DNA of 64,000 bases from Clostridium sp. K13 (lineage in GTDB: Bacteria > Bacillota > Clostridia > Clostridiales > Clostridiaceae): positions 1-64,000 of the forward strand of contig NZ_JAASHM010000013.1 in assembly GCF_019734195.1 (NCBI RefSeq), written 5' to 3'. Shown piece by piece: positions 17,382 through 25,635 of this stretch; the stretch's first letter is position 1, and each line of letters starts with the position of its first letter. Under the pieces are notes generated by a model, which was not told the DNA's origin, ran no database searches, and worked only from the letters and a program-made list of their open reading frames with translations. The position numbers were made by a program, and so were the translations under genes.

Positions 17382-18676
17382 TTATTTTTTTATAAATTTA
17401 TTTACTTGTACAAAAATAATATTTAACATAACCCCTACTATTGCTGCTAAACTTAATCCTGATATACTAACACTTTCTGTTATATTAATTGAAATCGCTT
17501 TGCTTAAAAAGTTTCCTGATAAGCCTACAAATAATATAGCAACCATAGTTATAATATTAAAGAAATTAAATTCTACTTTTTCTCTTTTAATTGTTTTAAC
17601 TCCAACAATTGCAATCATTGAGAATAATATTAAACTAATTCCTCCCATTACTGGTTGTGGTATTGTTCTTATAACAGCACCAAACTTAGAAATAAAACTA
17701 AGTAAAATTGCAAATACCGCAGTAATTCTTAATATTGCAGGATTATAATTTTTTGTTATTGCAAGTACCCCTGTGTTTTCACCATATGTAGTATTTGCAG
17801 GTCCACCTATAAATCCAGCTGCTAATGTAGCTACACCATCTCCTAATAATGTTCTATTTAAACCTGGATCTTCTATAAAGTTTTGTCCAACAACTTCTCC
17901 ATTAGTAGTTATATCTCCAACATGTTCCATAAATACAGCTAATACTACTGGTGCTATAATTGCTATTGCCCCCATATCAAATTTAGGTAATGTAAAATGT
18001 GGTATTGCTACTAAACTTGCACTTTGAATTTCTGCCGTAGATACTTGTCCCATTAATAAACTTATTGTATATCCAATAGCTACTGCTATTAATATTGAAA
18101 CTTGTGATAAAAATCCATTACTAAATCTTTTTATTAATAATGCTATACTTAATGTTATTGCTGCTATTACTACACCTATTAAAGCGCTTTTTTCACCTGC
18201 TAATAAATTTGGTATACCTGTCATATCCAATGCAGTTGGTATTAAATTAACACCTATTACTATAATCATAGGTCCTACAACCTGAGCTGGTAATATTTTT
18301 TTATATTGCTTAATCCTACTTTTTTTATTAAAAGAGATACTAAAACATAGATTGCTCCAACTACTACAATTCCACCTTGCGCATATCTTAAATCACCATA
18401 CTTCTGTGATACTGCTACAATTACTGGAATAAATGCAAATGATGAACCTAAAAATACTGGAACTTTTCCTTTAGTGCATAAATGGAAAATTAAAGTTCCT
18501 ACTCCCGCTGAAAATAATGCAACTGATGGATCTAACCCTGTAAGAATTGGAACTAATACCGTTGCTCCAAACATAGCAATTAAATGTTGCAGTGCAAGGA
18601 CTACTTTTAAAAAAGTATCCTTAATACTTTTTTCCGACTCTCTTTTTGATGAAATACTTCCTGTAAACTGTGTCAT
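17382..18676 (-). pseudogene. uraA: Uracil permease, split by a one-base frameshift
   Basis: Two frames encode one NCS2 nucleobase permease: 18275-18676 gives the first 133 residues (LALQHLIAMFGATVLVPILTG, VPVFLGSSFAFIP) and 17382-18269 the rest (GPMIIVIGVNL, VFMEHVGDI, PANTTYGENTG). The break falls at a run of seven A on the minus strand, 18296-18302. An eighth A would read ...SNIKKILPAQVVGPM... and restore a normal product of about 431 residues. UraA/PyrP imports uracil with protons. The leader carries PyrR-like motifs, which supports uracil as substrate. The shift may be a true mutation, slippage, or a sequencing error. Confidence 0.85.
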
Positions 18677-18701
18677 AAAACCAACTCCTTATTTATTTTT
18701 T

Positions 18702-18742
18702 AAGGAGAAACTCTAACTTTCTCCCTTTTCAGCCTCTCTGAA
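18702..18742 (-). promoter_or_regulatory. PyrR-like site and ribosome-binding-site switch
   Basis: On the minus strand TTCAGAGAGGCTGAAAAGGG (18723-18742) resembles the PyrR binding loop consensus. Its 3' end overlaps AAGGGAGAAA (18718-18727), which pairs with TTTCTCCTT (18702-18710). That second strand can instead pair its CTCCTT with the Shine-Dalgarno AAGGAG at 18685-18690, 8 bases before the ATG. If PyrR-UMP binds and holds the first strand, the ribosome-binding site would be buried. Structures were drawn by eye. Confidence 0.6.
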
Positions 18743-18759
18743 CTGATATTAAAGGCAAA

Positions 18760-18790
18760 TAAAAAAACTTCTTACTTTCGGTAAGAAGTT
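18760..18790 (-). terminator. Leader attenuator terminator of the uracil permease
   Basis: On the minus strand AACTTCTTAC, loop CGAAA, GTAAGAAGTT forms a 10-bp stem followed by seven T. It lies about 90 bases before the permease start, inside its own leader. CTTACCGAA in its 5' arm and loop (18777-18785) is the exact complement of TTCGGTAAG at 18831-18839, an antiterminator strand. Confidence 0.82.
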
Positions 18791-18824
18791 ATAGTTATCC
18801 TGTAAATATTAATATACTACAAAC

Positions 18825-18863
18825 CTTAAACTTACCGAACTCTCTGTTTCGACTTAAAGCTTT
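18825..18863 (-). promoter_or_regulatory. Possible anti-antiterminator with AGAGAG motif
   Basis: Near the transcript 5' end, CTTTAA and TTAAGG can close a stem enclosing CGAA-ACAGAGAG-TTCG. This holds the antiterminator strand TTCGGTAAG. The CAGAGAG resembles the PyrR site core, but the rest of the consensus is weaker than in the downstream site. Confidence 0.45.
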
Positions 18864-18870
18864 TTTTGTT

Positions 18871-18899
18871 ATTATATACTCTTTACAAAAAAATATCAA
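18871..18899 (-). promoter_or_regulatory. Sigma-A promoter of the uracil permease
   Basis: On the minus strand TTGATA (18894-18899), a 17-base spacer and TATAAT (18871-18876) form a near-consensus sigma-A promoter. Transcription would begin near 18864, just before the switch structures. Confidence 0.75.
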
Positions 18900-18991
18900 G
18901 AAATATATTCTAGAATTTATGTTTATACTATAAATATATTATACACAAGATTAGGTTTATAAAATATATTTATAGAAAAGAGTGATTAGAT

Positions 18992-19711
18992 ATGAAAAAA
19001 ATTTTATCAAATTTATTTATTTTTACACTTTTAGCTTTATTAGCATGTCCTCAATTAAGTGCTTATAGTGAAGATGATGATAATAGAGAAAGTTGTAAGA
19101 AGGTTGTTTATTTAACCTTTGATGATGCCCCTGGAGGTGAAGTAACAAAAAAAACATTAGATATTTTAAAAGAAGAAAATGTTCCTGCTACATTTTTCAT
19201 TATTGGTAATCAAGTGAAAGGGCAAGAAGATATAATTTTAAGAATGAAAAATGAAGGTCATAGCATAGGCCTACATAGCTTTACTCATGAAAGATCTAAA
19301 CTTTATGGATGTAGTTCAGATTTTATTAGTGAAATGAAACAAGTGCAAAAAGCACTTTATGATGTTACAGGTGAAAATTACTATATATTAAGATTCCCAT
19401 TTGGAACAAATAATAGTACATATAGACTTACTAATGAAATGGTAAATTCAGTTCATTCAAATAACTTTAAAATTTATGATTGGACTCAAGATACTTTAGA
19501 TGGAGCTAACCCTAATTCCTCTCCTGATACTATACTAAACAGGGCAATATCAACTAAAGATACAGTTGTTGTATTAATGCACAATGCTCCTGCAAATAAA
19601 AATACTTCACAAGCTATAAAAGGAATTATTAAATATTACAAAAGTCAAGGATATACTTTTGAAAAAATAACAGTGGATACTCCTGAAATATACCACGTTT
19701 TAAAAAAATAA
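18992..19711 (+). CDS. Secreted polysaccharide deacetylase (CE4)
   Basis: The 239-residue protein has a signal peptide (MKKILSNLFIFTLLALLACP...) and a NodB homology domain. Motif 1 is TFDDAPGG with the catalytic base and metal aspartates, motif 2 is HSFTH (metal histidines), motif 3 is RFPFGTNN, motif 4 DWTQDT and motif 5 VVLMHN. It probably removes N-acetyl groups from peptidoglycan outside the cell, giving lysozyme resistance, like PdaA/PgdA relatives. A cysteine in the signal region is not in a good lipobox. AAGAGTGA is the likely ribosome-binding site. A large palindromic element follows the stop. Confidence 0.9.
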   Translation: MKKILSNLFIFTLLALLACPQLSAYSEDDDNRESCKKVVYLTFDDAPGGEVTKKTLDILKEENVPATFFIIGNQVKGQEDIILRMKNEGHSIGLHSFTHERSKLYGCSSDFISEMKQVQKALYDVTGENYYILRFPFGTNNSTYRLTNEMVNSVHSNNFKIYDWTQDTLDGANPNSSPDTILNRAISTKDTVVVLMHNAPANKNTSQAIKGIIKYYKSQGYTFEKITVDTPEIYHVLKK

Positions 19712-19720
19712 TTGAAATGT

Positions 19721-19985
19721 ATTGCGAAGGAAAATAAAAGTTAAGGGCCTAGAGGCCAGTTAAATTGGTTAATATAGCTTACGCTCATTAACCATAGGTA
19801 AGAGTTTGCTAACGCAAAGGTTAAAGAGTTAAGGATAAAATTACTTCGTAAGAAGTTTCTTCCTTAACTAACCCCAAGACTCTTCCCATTGACGTAGTCA
19901 ATTTTTAATCTTTTTGAACTAGCGAAGTGCTATTCAAAAAACTTAACTGGCCGAAGGCCCTTAACTAAATAAACTGCTTCGCAAT
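19721..19985. repeat. Multi-hairpin palindromic element
   Basis: A 265-bp non-coding element closed by ATTGCGAAG and CTTCGCAAT. Its outer arms pair over about 43 bp with mismatches and include GTTAAGGGCC / GGCCCTTAAC. Between them lie nested hairpins: GGTTAAT/ATTAACC, AGTTAAGGA/TCCTTAACT, TTACTTCGTAA, ATTGACGTAGTCAAT and AGCGAAGTGCT. It separates two convergent genes. Its right side contains AAATAAACTGC, shared with the terminal repeat of the element at 63503, so the two families may be related. Confidence 0.8.
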
Positions 19986-19994
19986 TTATTAATA

Positions 19995-21362
19995 TTATAC
20001 TTCTTTCTGTAAAAGTGTTCTTTTAAGTGGTTTTAAAACCATAAAGTAGAATAAGATAACCAATAATACTCCCTTAATCATACTACTTCCACTTATGCTC
20101 CACCATACTCCATTAATTCCTAATAATTCGGGTTTGAATAATAACATTGCAACTGGTACTCTTAATCCAGTAAAGATAATTCCTACTATTGATGGAGTTA
20201 TTGTTTTACCTACTCCATAAAATGCTCCTGATGTAGTTATTTCTAAACACATAAACAATTGTGAATATCCTAATATTCTTAAATAATCTATTCCTTGCAA
20301 AATAGCTTCTTTTTCATTTATGAAAATCGAAAATATTGGACCTCCAGCAAATACTAAAAGTATAGTTGTAAATACCCCTAAAATACATGAAATAATAATA
20401 GTACTAATATATCCTTTTATAACTCTATCATTTCTTTTTGCTCCATAATTTTGTCCCACAAATGCTGTTAGTGCACTAGCAAATCCACCTGCTGTCATCC
20501 ATGATATAGACTCTATTTGAGATCCAACCTTTTGAACTGCAATTGATACTGGTCCTGCACTTGCCACAATTCTTCCTATAAGCATTGAGAAGAATGTAAA
20601 TAAGCAATTTTGAATTGCTGTAGGTCCCCCTAGAATACAAATCTTTTTTATGTACTTTAATTTTATAAATTTCTTATTACTAAAACTAAAATTATATCCA
20701 TTTTTTATAAATGTATATATAAATATTATAGTAACTAATAATTGTGAAAGTACTGTTGCTAATGCAGCACCTACAACACCTAAAGGTTTTATCCCACCAA
20801 TCCCAAAAATTAATATTGGATCTAATATTATATTCATAATAAGTCCAACTGTATTAACTACAAAAGGTGTTTTACTATTTCCTGATGCAGTAAATATACC
20901 AGTAAACTGTGGATTTAAAAATGCACAAATCATTCCTATAGATATTATTATTAAATAATTAATAGACATTTTTATTATTACAGGATCTCCAAGATTAAAG
21001 AATCCTATAAGTTCATCTTTTAAAATTATTAATATAATTCCATAGACTATTGACATTAAAATACATAAAGCAATACTGCTATATACATAACAATTTCTTT
21101 CTTTATCATCATTTTTTCCAATAGCCTGTGATACTCCAACTTCTGCCCCTGTCTTAGTTATCAAAACCATTGAATTTCCGAACCATGCAAAAAATCCCGC
21201 TGTTCCTACTGCTGCAACAGCTGCACTTCCAGCTCTTCCTATCCAGATCATATCTACCAAACTGTAAGCCATTTGAATAAATGATGTACCTAAAATAGGT
21301 AATGATAAAGTTAACAACGTTTTTACTATATTATCTGATACTAAATCTACCCTTTTTTTCAT
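19995..21362 (-). CDS. MATE family efflux transporter
   Basis: The 455-residue protein has 12 hydrophobic segments in two homologous halves, the MATE layout. The N-terminal LPILGTSFIQMAYSLVDMIWIGRAGSAAVAAVGTAG and the second-half VQKVGSQIESISWMTAGGFASALTAFVGQNYGAKR are characteristic. It exports cationic drugs or metabolites by Na+ or H+ antiport across the cell membrane. Length is normal, and AAAGGA precedes the ATG. The substrate cannot be read from sequence. Confidence 0.93.
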   Translation of the reverse strand: MKKRVDLVSDNIVKTLLTLSLPILGTSFIQMAYSLVDMIWIGRAGSAAVAAVGTAGFFAWFGNSMVLITKTGAEVGVSQAIGKNDDKERNCYVYSSIALCILMSIVYGIILIILKDELIGFFNLGDPVIIKMSINYLIIISIGMICAFLNPQFTGIFTASGNSKTPFVVNTVGLIMNIILDPILIFGIGGIKPLGVVGAALATVLSQLLVTIIFIYTFIKNGYNFSFSNKKFIKLKYIKKICILGGPTAIQNCLFTFFSMLIGRIVASAGPVSIAVQKVGSQIESISWMTAGGFASALTAFVGQNYGAKRNDRVIKGYISTIIISCILGVFTTILLVFAGGPIFSIFINEKEAILQGIDYLRILGYSQLFMCLEITTSGAFYGVGKTITPSIVGIIFTGLRVPVAMLLFKPELLGINGVWWSISGSSMIKGVLLVILFYFMVLKPLKRTLLQKEV

Positions 21363-21521
21363 AATTTAATTCCTTTCTTATTTTTTGCAATAAAATAGAA
21401 GTAATAAATAATTTATCACTTCTGATTTATAACTCTAATTAAATATTATTATAGCTAGTTATTTTTATTATATATTCCATAATTAATAATATATCTAATT
21501 ATTATTTAAAACATTCTATAT

Positions 21522-21632
21522 TTAATTATCTTTAGTAGTTTCTTTATTTTTTTTATCATTTATTAAAGTTGCAACTAATGCAGTTGATGCAGCTAATACA
21601 ACTGCTAACTTTCCCATTTTTTTAATCTTCAT
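21522..21632 (-). CDS. 36-residue single-span membrane peptide
   Basis: This short frame runs from ATG at 21632 to TAA, with GAGG about 9 bases upstream. The peptide has a basic start (MKIKKMGK), a hydrophobic alanine-rich core of about 16 residues (LAVVLAASTALVATLI) and a charged tail (NDKKNKETTKDN). The basic-hydrophobic-charged plan fits a small membrane protein. It lies in a 340-base stretch otherwise without genes between the MATE and DUF4250 genes. Function unknown. Confidence 0.6.
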   Translation of the reverse strand: MKIKKMGKLAVVLAASTALVATLINDKKNKETTKDN

Positions 21633-21702
21633 TATCTTACCTCAACTTACTTATAATAATATAATTTAGTATAATTATACATTAATACAGCAAATTAGTA
21701 AA

Positions 21703-21891
21703 TTACTTAAATTGATTTAAATCAACATTATATTCGTAACCAGCCTTAGCCAATTTTTCTTCAATCACGCTTCTACTAATATCCATATCATCACAATAAT
21801 TATCTAAACTAGAATAAAAATCTCTTAGCTTCATATTGATCATACTTACTAATATATTAGGATCCATTTTTAATAACGCTTCTTTATCCAT
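21703..21891 (-). CDS. DUF4250 family protein
   Basis: The 62-residue protein matches the clostridial DUF4250 family: KMDPNILVSMINMKLRDFYSSLDNYCDDMDIS then a helix ending in GYEYN. It is a small soluble helical protein of unknown function. The ATG at 21891 is 6 bases after GGAGG; the ATG 12 bases earlier overlaps that site. Confidence 0.8.
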   Translation of the reverse strand: MDKEALLKMDPNILVSMINMKLRDFYSSLDNYCDDMDISRSVIEEKLAKAGYEYNVDLNQFK

Positions 21892-21996
21892 AATTTCCTC
21901 CATTTGTATATATTTTTATATTAATTGTATCATATAAAACACATTTTCTCATAATTATATTTTTTCTGATAGATATCAGAATTCAGTTTATATAAA

Positions 21997-22036
21997 ATTA
22001 AGCTAAAGTCCATAATCATATGTACTTTAGCTTAAT
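21997..22036 (-). terminator. Terminator after the 36-residue basic protein
   Basis: ATTAAGCTAAAGT and its complement form a 13-bp stem, followed by T-rich minus-strand sequence, 34 bases past the small gene at 22071. Confidence 0.75.
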
Positions 22037-22070
22037 GATAGTATTTATATAATTTTTACAGAAACACAAA

Positions 22071-22181
22071 CTATTTATTCTTACCAACTTTATTTACTTC
22101 AGGCACTCTTGCTGCCGCTGGCTTTTTAGGACCTTCAAAATGATCATTTTCCCATGTTGCTCTTTGACCTTTTTTTGCCAT
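22071..22181 (-). CDS. 36-residue basic soluble protein
   Basis: A short gene with the strong ribosome-binding site GGAGGTGAT, an ATG at 22181 and its own terminator. The peptide is hydrophilic and basic (MAKKGQRATWENDHFEGPKK, then PAAARVPEVNKVGKNK), with no membrane segment or cysteine. The context makes it a real gene; short conserved clostridial proteins of this type are known, but I cannot name its family with confidence. A nucleic-acid or spore-core role is possible only by composition. Confidence 0.72.
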   Translation of the reverse strand: MAKKGQRATWENDHFEGPKKPAAARVPEVNKVGKNK

Positions 22182-22268
22182 AATATCACCTCCACTAAGT
22201 AATTACATACTTAGTATTAGCAAGATAGCTTGTTTTATTCTCTTAAAATATCTTATAAATAAATTCTA

Positions 22269-23141
22269 TTATTTATTTTTTGGTGTCTCTGGATCTAAGA
22301 ATGAATATTTTTCTCCATCTTTTTCCCAACCTAAAATTGAATTCATATTAACATTTGCCGCAGCCTTAAATATTGATTTATCAACATCATTAAAGTTTTT
22401 CTTTAATTCTGCAATTAAATCTTTAATCTCATGTCTCTTATTACCTATCTTTTCTGCAGCTACCATACATGCACAATTTAATGGCCAAAGTCCAGTATAT
22501 TTAATAAATCTCTTAATAGCTTCTTCTTCAACATAATAAAGTGGTCTAATTAACTCTATTCCTTCAAAGTTATCAGCTTTTAATTTAGGTAACATTGTTT
22601 TAAAGTTTCCTGCATAAAGAACATTTAACATTGTAGTTTCTATTACATCATTATAGTGATGTCCAAGAGCTAATTTATTACATCCAAGCTCTCTTGCTTT
22701 ATTATATAATGAACCTCTTCTCATCCTTGCACAAAGATAACAAGGATAATCCTTAGCTTTTTCATCAATTATCTCAAATATTTTTGACTCATATATATGT
22801 ACTGGAATATTTAAATGTTCACAATTTTCAATAAGTAATTCTTTAATTTGCGGATGGTATCCTGGATCCATTGCTATAAATTCAACTTCAAAATTTACTT
22901 GACCATGCTTTTTTAACTCTTGAAATAACTTAGCCATAAGTAAAGAATCTTTACCACCTGATATTGCAACAGCTATTCTATCGCCTTCTTCAATAAGTTC
23001 ATAATCTTTAACAGCTTTTATAAACTTAGACCAAATTGGTTTTCTATATCTTTTAACTATACTTCTTTCTATTTCCTCAAGAGTTTTTTTAGCTTCTTCT
23101 GGAACTATTCTTTCACATCCATGTCCTGCTATACTACTCAT
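22269..23141 (-). CDS. TtcA-like PP-loop sulphur transferase, copy 1
   Basis: The 290-residue protein is of the tRNA 2-thiocytidine (TtcA) family. It has the PP-loop SGGKDS (near residue 60) that adenylates the target base, CYLC followed by ARMRRG, LGHHYNDVIET, and a third cysteine region LNCACM near the end, which together would hold an iron-sulphur cluster. The first 40 residues are an extra N-terminal extension. A start at ATG 23141 follows GAGGTG; a GTG nine bases earlier is in frame. A paralogue lies at 51202, so the two may thiolate different targets. Confidence 0.87.
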   Translation of the reverse strand: MSSIAGHGCERIVPEEAKKTLEEIERSIVKRYRKPIWSKFIKAVKDYELIEEGDRIAVAISGGKDSLLMAKLFQELKKHGQVNFEVEFIAMDPGYHPQIKELLIENCEHLNIPVHIYESKIFEIIDEKAKDYPCYLCARMRRGSLYNKARELGCNKLALGHHYNDVIETTMLNVLYAGNFKTMLPKLKADNFEGIELIRPLYYVEEEAIKRFIKYTGLWPLNCACMVAAEKIGNKRHEIKDLIAELKKNFNDVDKSIFKAAANVNMNSILGWEKDGEKYSFLDPETPKNK

Positions 23142-23235
23142 AATTATCACCTCATATTTTTAATAACAAAATCAATTTTACTTAAATTATAAAATAAAAG
23201 CAACTATTTGATAATTTTCACTTAATATATATATA

Positions 23236-23274
23236 TAGTAGGCAAATTAATATTTACTTTTAACCTGCCTACTA
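23236..23274 (-). terminator. Terminator after the GerMN-like lipoprotein
   Basis: TAGTAGGCA and TGCCTACTA form a 9-bp stem about 30 bases past the stop, with AT-rich minus-strand sequence following. The loop is large, so this is less certain. Confidence 0.55.
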
Positions 23275-23302
23275 TAAAAATTATAATTTTACTAAATCGC
23301 TA

Positions 23303-23995
23303 TTATCTATATACAATTTCCATCAACTCTGGAATATGATCAAATTCTATTTTAGAGTTTTTGTAAGTGAACTCTAGTCCATCTATCCATTCACCACTAT
23401 AATTACTTTGTAATAATGTTTTTATCAAAGTATATTCTGTTATACTACCTCCAGTAGATCCAGCAAAATAATTATTAACCCAGTTTACTCCAGTATATTT
23501 ATCAAAAGTAATATCTTTAGCATTTTCACCTATTTCGTCAAGATTAAATAATGCTATTTTCTTTCCATTAACATCATTAACTTTAACAAGATTAATAGGC
23601 AAATTGTTAAATGCTTTTTCACTTAAATTACTTGCTAAAGCTTTTAACTTTTCCTCTAATGATAAATCTTCATTTATATCAACTTTTCCTATTGTTACTT
23701 CTTCTTCTGTATTTGCATCTTTTGAATATAAAAGCATTTCTATTGACTTTATATCAGATTCTTTTTCAGTTTCTTCTTCTATGTTATCATCTACACTACC
23801 TACTTGTTCTAAATTACCATTTTCTATATCATCATTTTCTGTACTATTACTTGAATCTTCTTTATTTAAATTACCTACCACTATATTTGAATTTTCTTTT
23901 CCATTAGTAGTATCTTGTGTACAACCTACTGTTCCCAATATAGCACATGATAGTACTATGCTAATTATTATTTTTCTTAATCTTAAGCTTCTCAT
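23303..23995 (-). CDS. Lipoprotein with GerMN-like domain
   Basis: The 230-residue product has a type II signal peptide ending in TVGC (cysteine at residue 25), then an acidic, asparagine- and serine-rich linker to about residue 85, then a compact domain with SLEEKLKALASNLSEKAF, LNLD-like strands, and FAGSTGGSITEYTLIKTLLQS. This layout resembles the GerMN domain of sporulation and germination lipoproteins, though I am not certain. It would sit on the outer face of the membrane. AGGAGG precedes the start. Confidence 0.65.
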   Translation of the reverse strand: MRSLRLRKIIISIVLSCAILGTVGCTQDTTNGKENSNIVVGNLNKEDSSNSTENDDIENGNLEQVGSVDDNIEEETEKESDIKSIEMLLYSKDANTEEEVTIGKVDINEDLSLEEKLKALASNLSEKAFNNLPINLVKVNDVNGKKIALFNLDEIGENAKDITFDKYTGVNWVNNYFAGSTGGSITEYTLIKTLLQSNYSGEWIDGLEFTYKNSKIEFDHIPELMEIVYR

Positions 23996-24031
23996 AAACT
24001 CCTCCTTAATATTTATAGCTAATAAGCTAAT

Positions 24032-24826
24032 TTATTTAAAATTAAATCCTATATCGCTTGCAACATGTGAATCTGAACCATAAACCATTTTCACATTATT
24101 TGTTATAGCCATTTCATAAAATTCCCCACTAGGATATATTTCGCCGCAAAATATTTTTCTTAACCCAGCTGTATTATAATCAATTTCATAATTTCTTTTA
24201 TTTAGTTCATCCATAATTTTTTTTAAAAGTTCTACATTAGAATAATCTGTTGGATACTTTTTATTAAATATTCTAATTAAAGTTGGATGTCCTATCCTTT
24301 TAGGCTTAAATTTACCTAAATTGCACTTTATTGATTTCAATAATGTATTATAATACAAATTATATATTTTTTCTATACTACCTATCTCTTTTAGTAATAC
24401 TTCAAATGATTCAATACAATCAAAACAATAATATCTTCCATTATAGATTCCAATATGTGTTGATAAAATGGAATCCTCTAATATATCCCCATATTTATTA
24501 AGCATTTTTTCAGTAAATTCCTCATATCCCTCTAAATAATCTACTTCTAATCCAACATTAATTTTAATCTTATCCTTATACTTTTCCTTATAATATCTTA
24601 CTTCGTTAATATACTTATCCATATTTTCAATACTTGGTGAAACACTATCTAAAAAATTACTTTCCATGCCTTCTATTACTATATCTTCTGGCATTGTCAT
24701 ATGTTCAGTAAAGGTTATTTCATAAATTCCTTTGTTAATTGCATTTTCTAAATACATTTCAAAGCTATCATTGCTTCCATGTGGACAATAATGACTATGA
24801 ACATGTCCGTCTCTTCTCTTATTCAC
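24032..24826 (-). CDS. PHP-family histidinol phosphatase
   Basis: The 264-residue protein has the PHP metal-binding signature DGHVHSHYCPHG at the N-terminus, FTEHM, HIGIYNGRYY and GSDSHVASDIG at the end, as in HisJ/HisK-type histidinol-phosphate phosphatases. It would release histidinol from histidinol phosphate, the penultimate part of histidine synthesis. No other his gene is near, so a different phosphate ester is possible. It lies 22 bases downstream of the BRCT gene on the same strand and may be co-transcribed. Confidence 0.82.
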   Translation of the reverse strand: MNKRRDGHVHSHYCPHGSNDSFEMYLENAINKGIYEITFTEHMTMPEDIVIEGMESNFLDSVSPSIENMDKYINEVRYYKEKYKDKIKINVGLEVDYLEGYEEFTEKMLNKYGDILEDSILSTHIGIYNGRYYCFDCIESFEVLLKEIGSIEKIYNLYYNTLLKSIKCNLGKFKPKRIGHPTLIRIFNKKYPTDYSNVELLKKIMDELNKRNYEIDYNTAGLRKIFCGEIYPSGEFYEMAITNNVKMVYGSDSHVASDIGFNFK

Positions 24827-24848
24827 ACTACCCTCTCCCCAGATTAAT

Positions 24849-25427
24849 TTATTTACTCATAAGCAGTTTATTAAATGTGCCTAAAGTTAATATTTCTATA
24901 TTTAAACTTTTTGCTTTTTCTAGTAATTCATTAAATTCTGAACTAGGTTGATAAACTAATATATCACTTTCATCTATATTGCTTACTATATTTCCACCAT
25001 TTAACTTAATCCCTCTAATTATTCTTTCTCGTATACTCTCATTAACTACAAGTAATAAAATATTTTTTCTTAAAATATTTATTGTTTCTTTTTCATCATT
25101 TCCTATATCTATATTTAAAGTATCATCTATTTCTATTTCATTTTTTATAATCTTTCCTTGTAATATGTCTTTGAAATCTGAAATAGTAATTATTTCACAC
25201 CCTAAAATCTTAGCCTTTCTTAACTTACTTCCTGGCTTTTCTCCAACTATTAAAATATCACATTTCTTCGTTACTACAGAGTCTACATTAGCCCCTGCTT
25301 GTCTTGCCAATCTCATTAGTTCTCCCCTAACTAAAAATCCTCTTCCTGTAAATACTATATTTTTTCCACCTAATATTTCTTTTGCTAATTGAAAATTAAA
25401 ATTTTTGTAGTCTATTCTTTCTTGCAT
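24849..25427 (-). CDS. BRCT domain protein
   Basis: The 192-residue protein begins with a BRCT domain like that at the C-terminus of NAD-dependent DNA ligase: GKNIVFTGRGFLVRGELMRLARQAGANVDSVVTKKCDILIVGEKPGSKLRKAKILGCEIIT... in residues 21-90. The second half (about 115-190) looks like a diverged second BRCT fold (RERIIRGIKLNGGNIVSNIDESDILVYQ). BRCT modules bind DNA ends or phosphopeptides. It may act in DNA repair and is probably co-transcribed with the downstream PHP gene. Confidence 0.82.
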   Translation of the reverse strand: MQERIDYKNFNFQLAKEILGGKNIVFTGRGFLVRGELMRLARQAGANVDSVVTKKCDILIVGEKPGSKLRKAKILGCEIITISDFKDILQGKIIKNEIEIDDTLNIDIGNDEKETINILRKNILLLVVNESIRERIIRGIKLNGGNIVSNIDESDILVYQPSSEFNELLEKAKSLNIEILTLGTFNKLLMSK

Positions 25428-25635
25428 TTATATATCATCCCTAACTAAAAATATAAAAATAAGCTCTTTTTATCATTTGTTATTTTTTTATTTCATTAAA
25501 TTATGAAAAACATTTAATTTCTATTATATCACTTATTAATTATAAAAAATACTAACATATTTAATATAAATCAACCGTATATATATTATGAAATTGTTTA
25601 AAAGCTATATTTCTATTATTAGGAGGATATTGTTA

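Noticed and set aside
18677-18870. Purine riboswitch before the nucleobase permease
   Set aside because: The conserved purine aptamer loops are absent; the AGAGAGG motifs and strand exchanges fit PyrR-type control.
23220-23240. Short TA repeat as a microsatellite locus
   Set aside because: It is a brief run in very AT-rich intergenic DNA and has no gene across it.
23604-24083. Long plus-strand frames opposite the GerMN-like lipoprotein
   Set aside because: They are low-complexity leucine- or serine-rich antisense shadows of a gene with a lipobox and a good ribosome-binding site.
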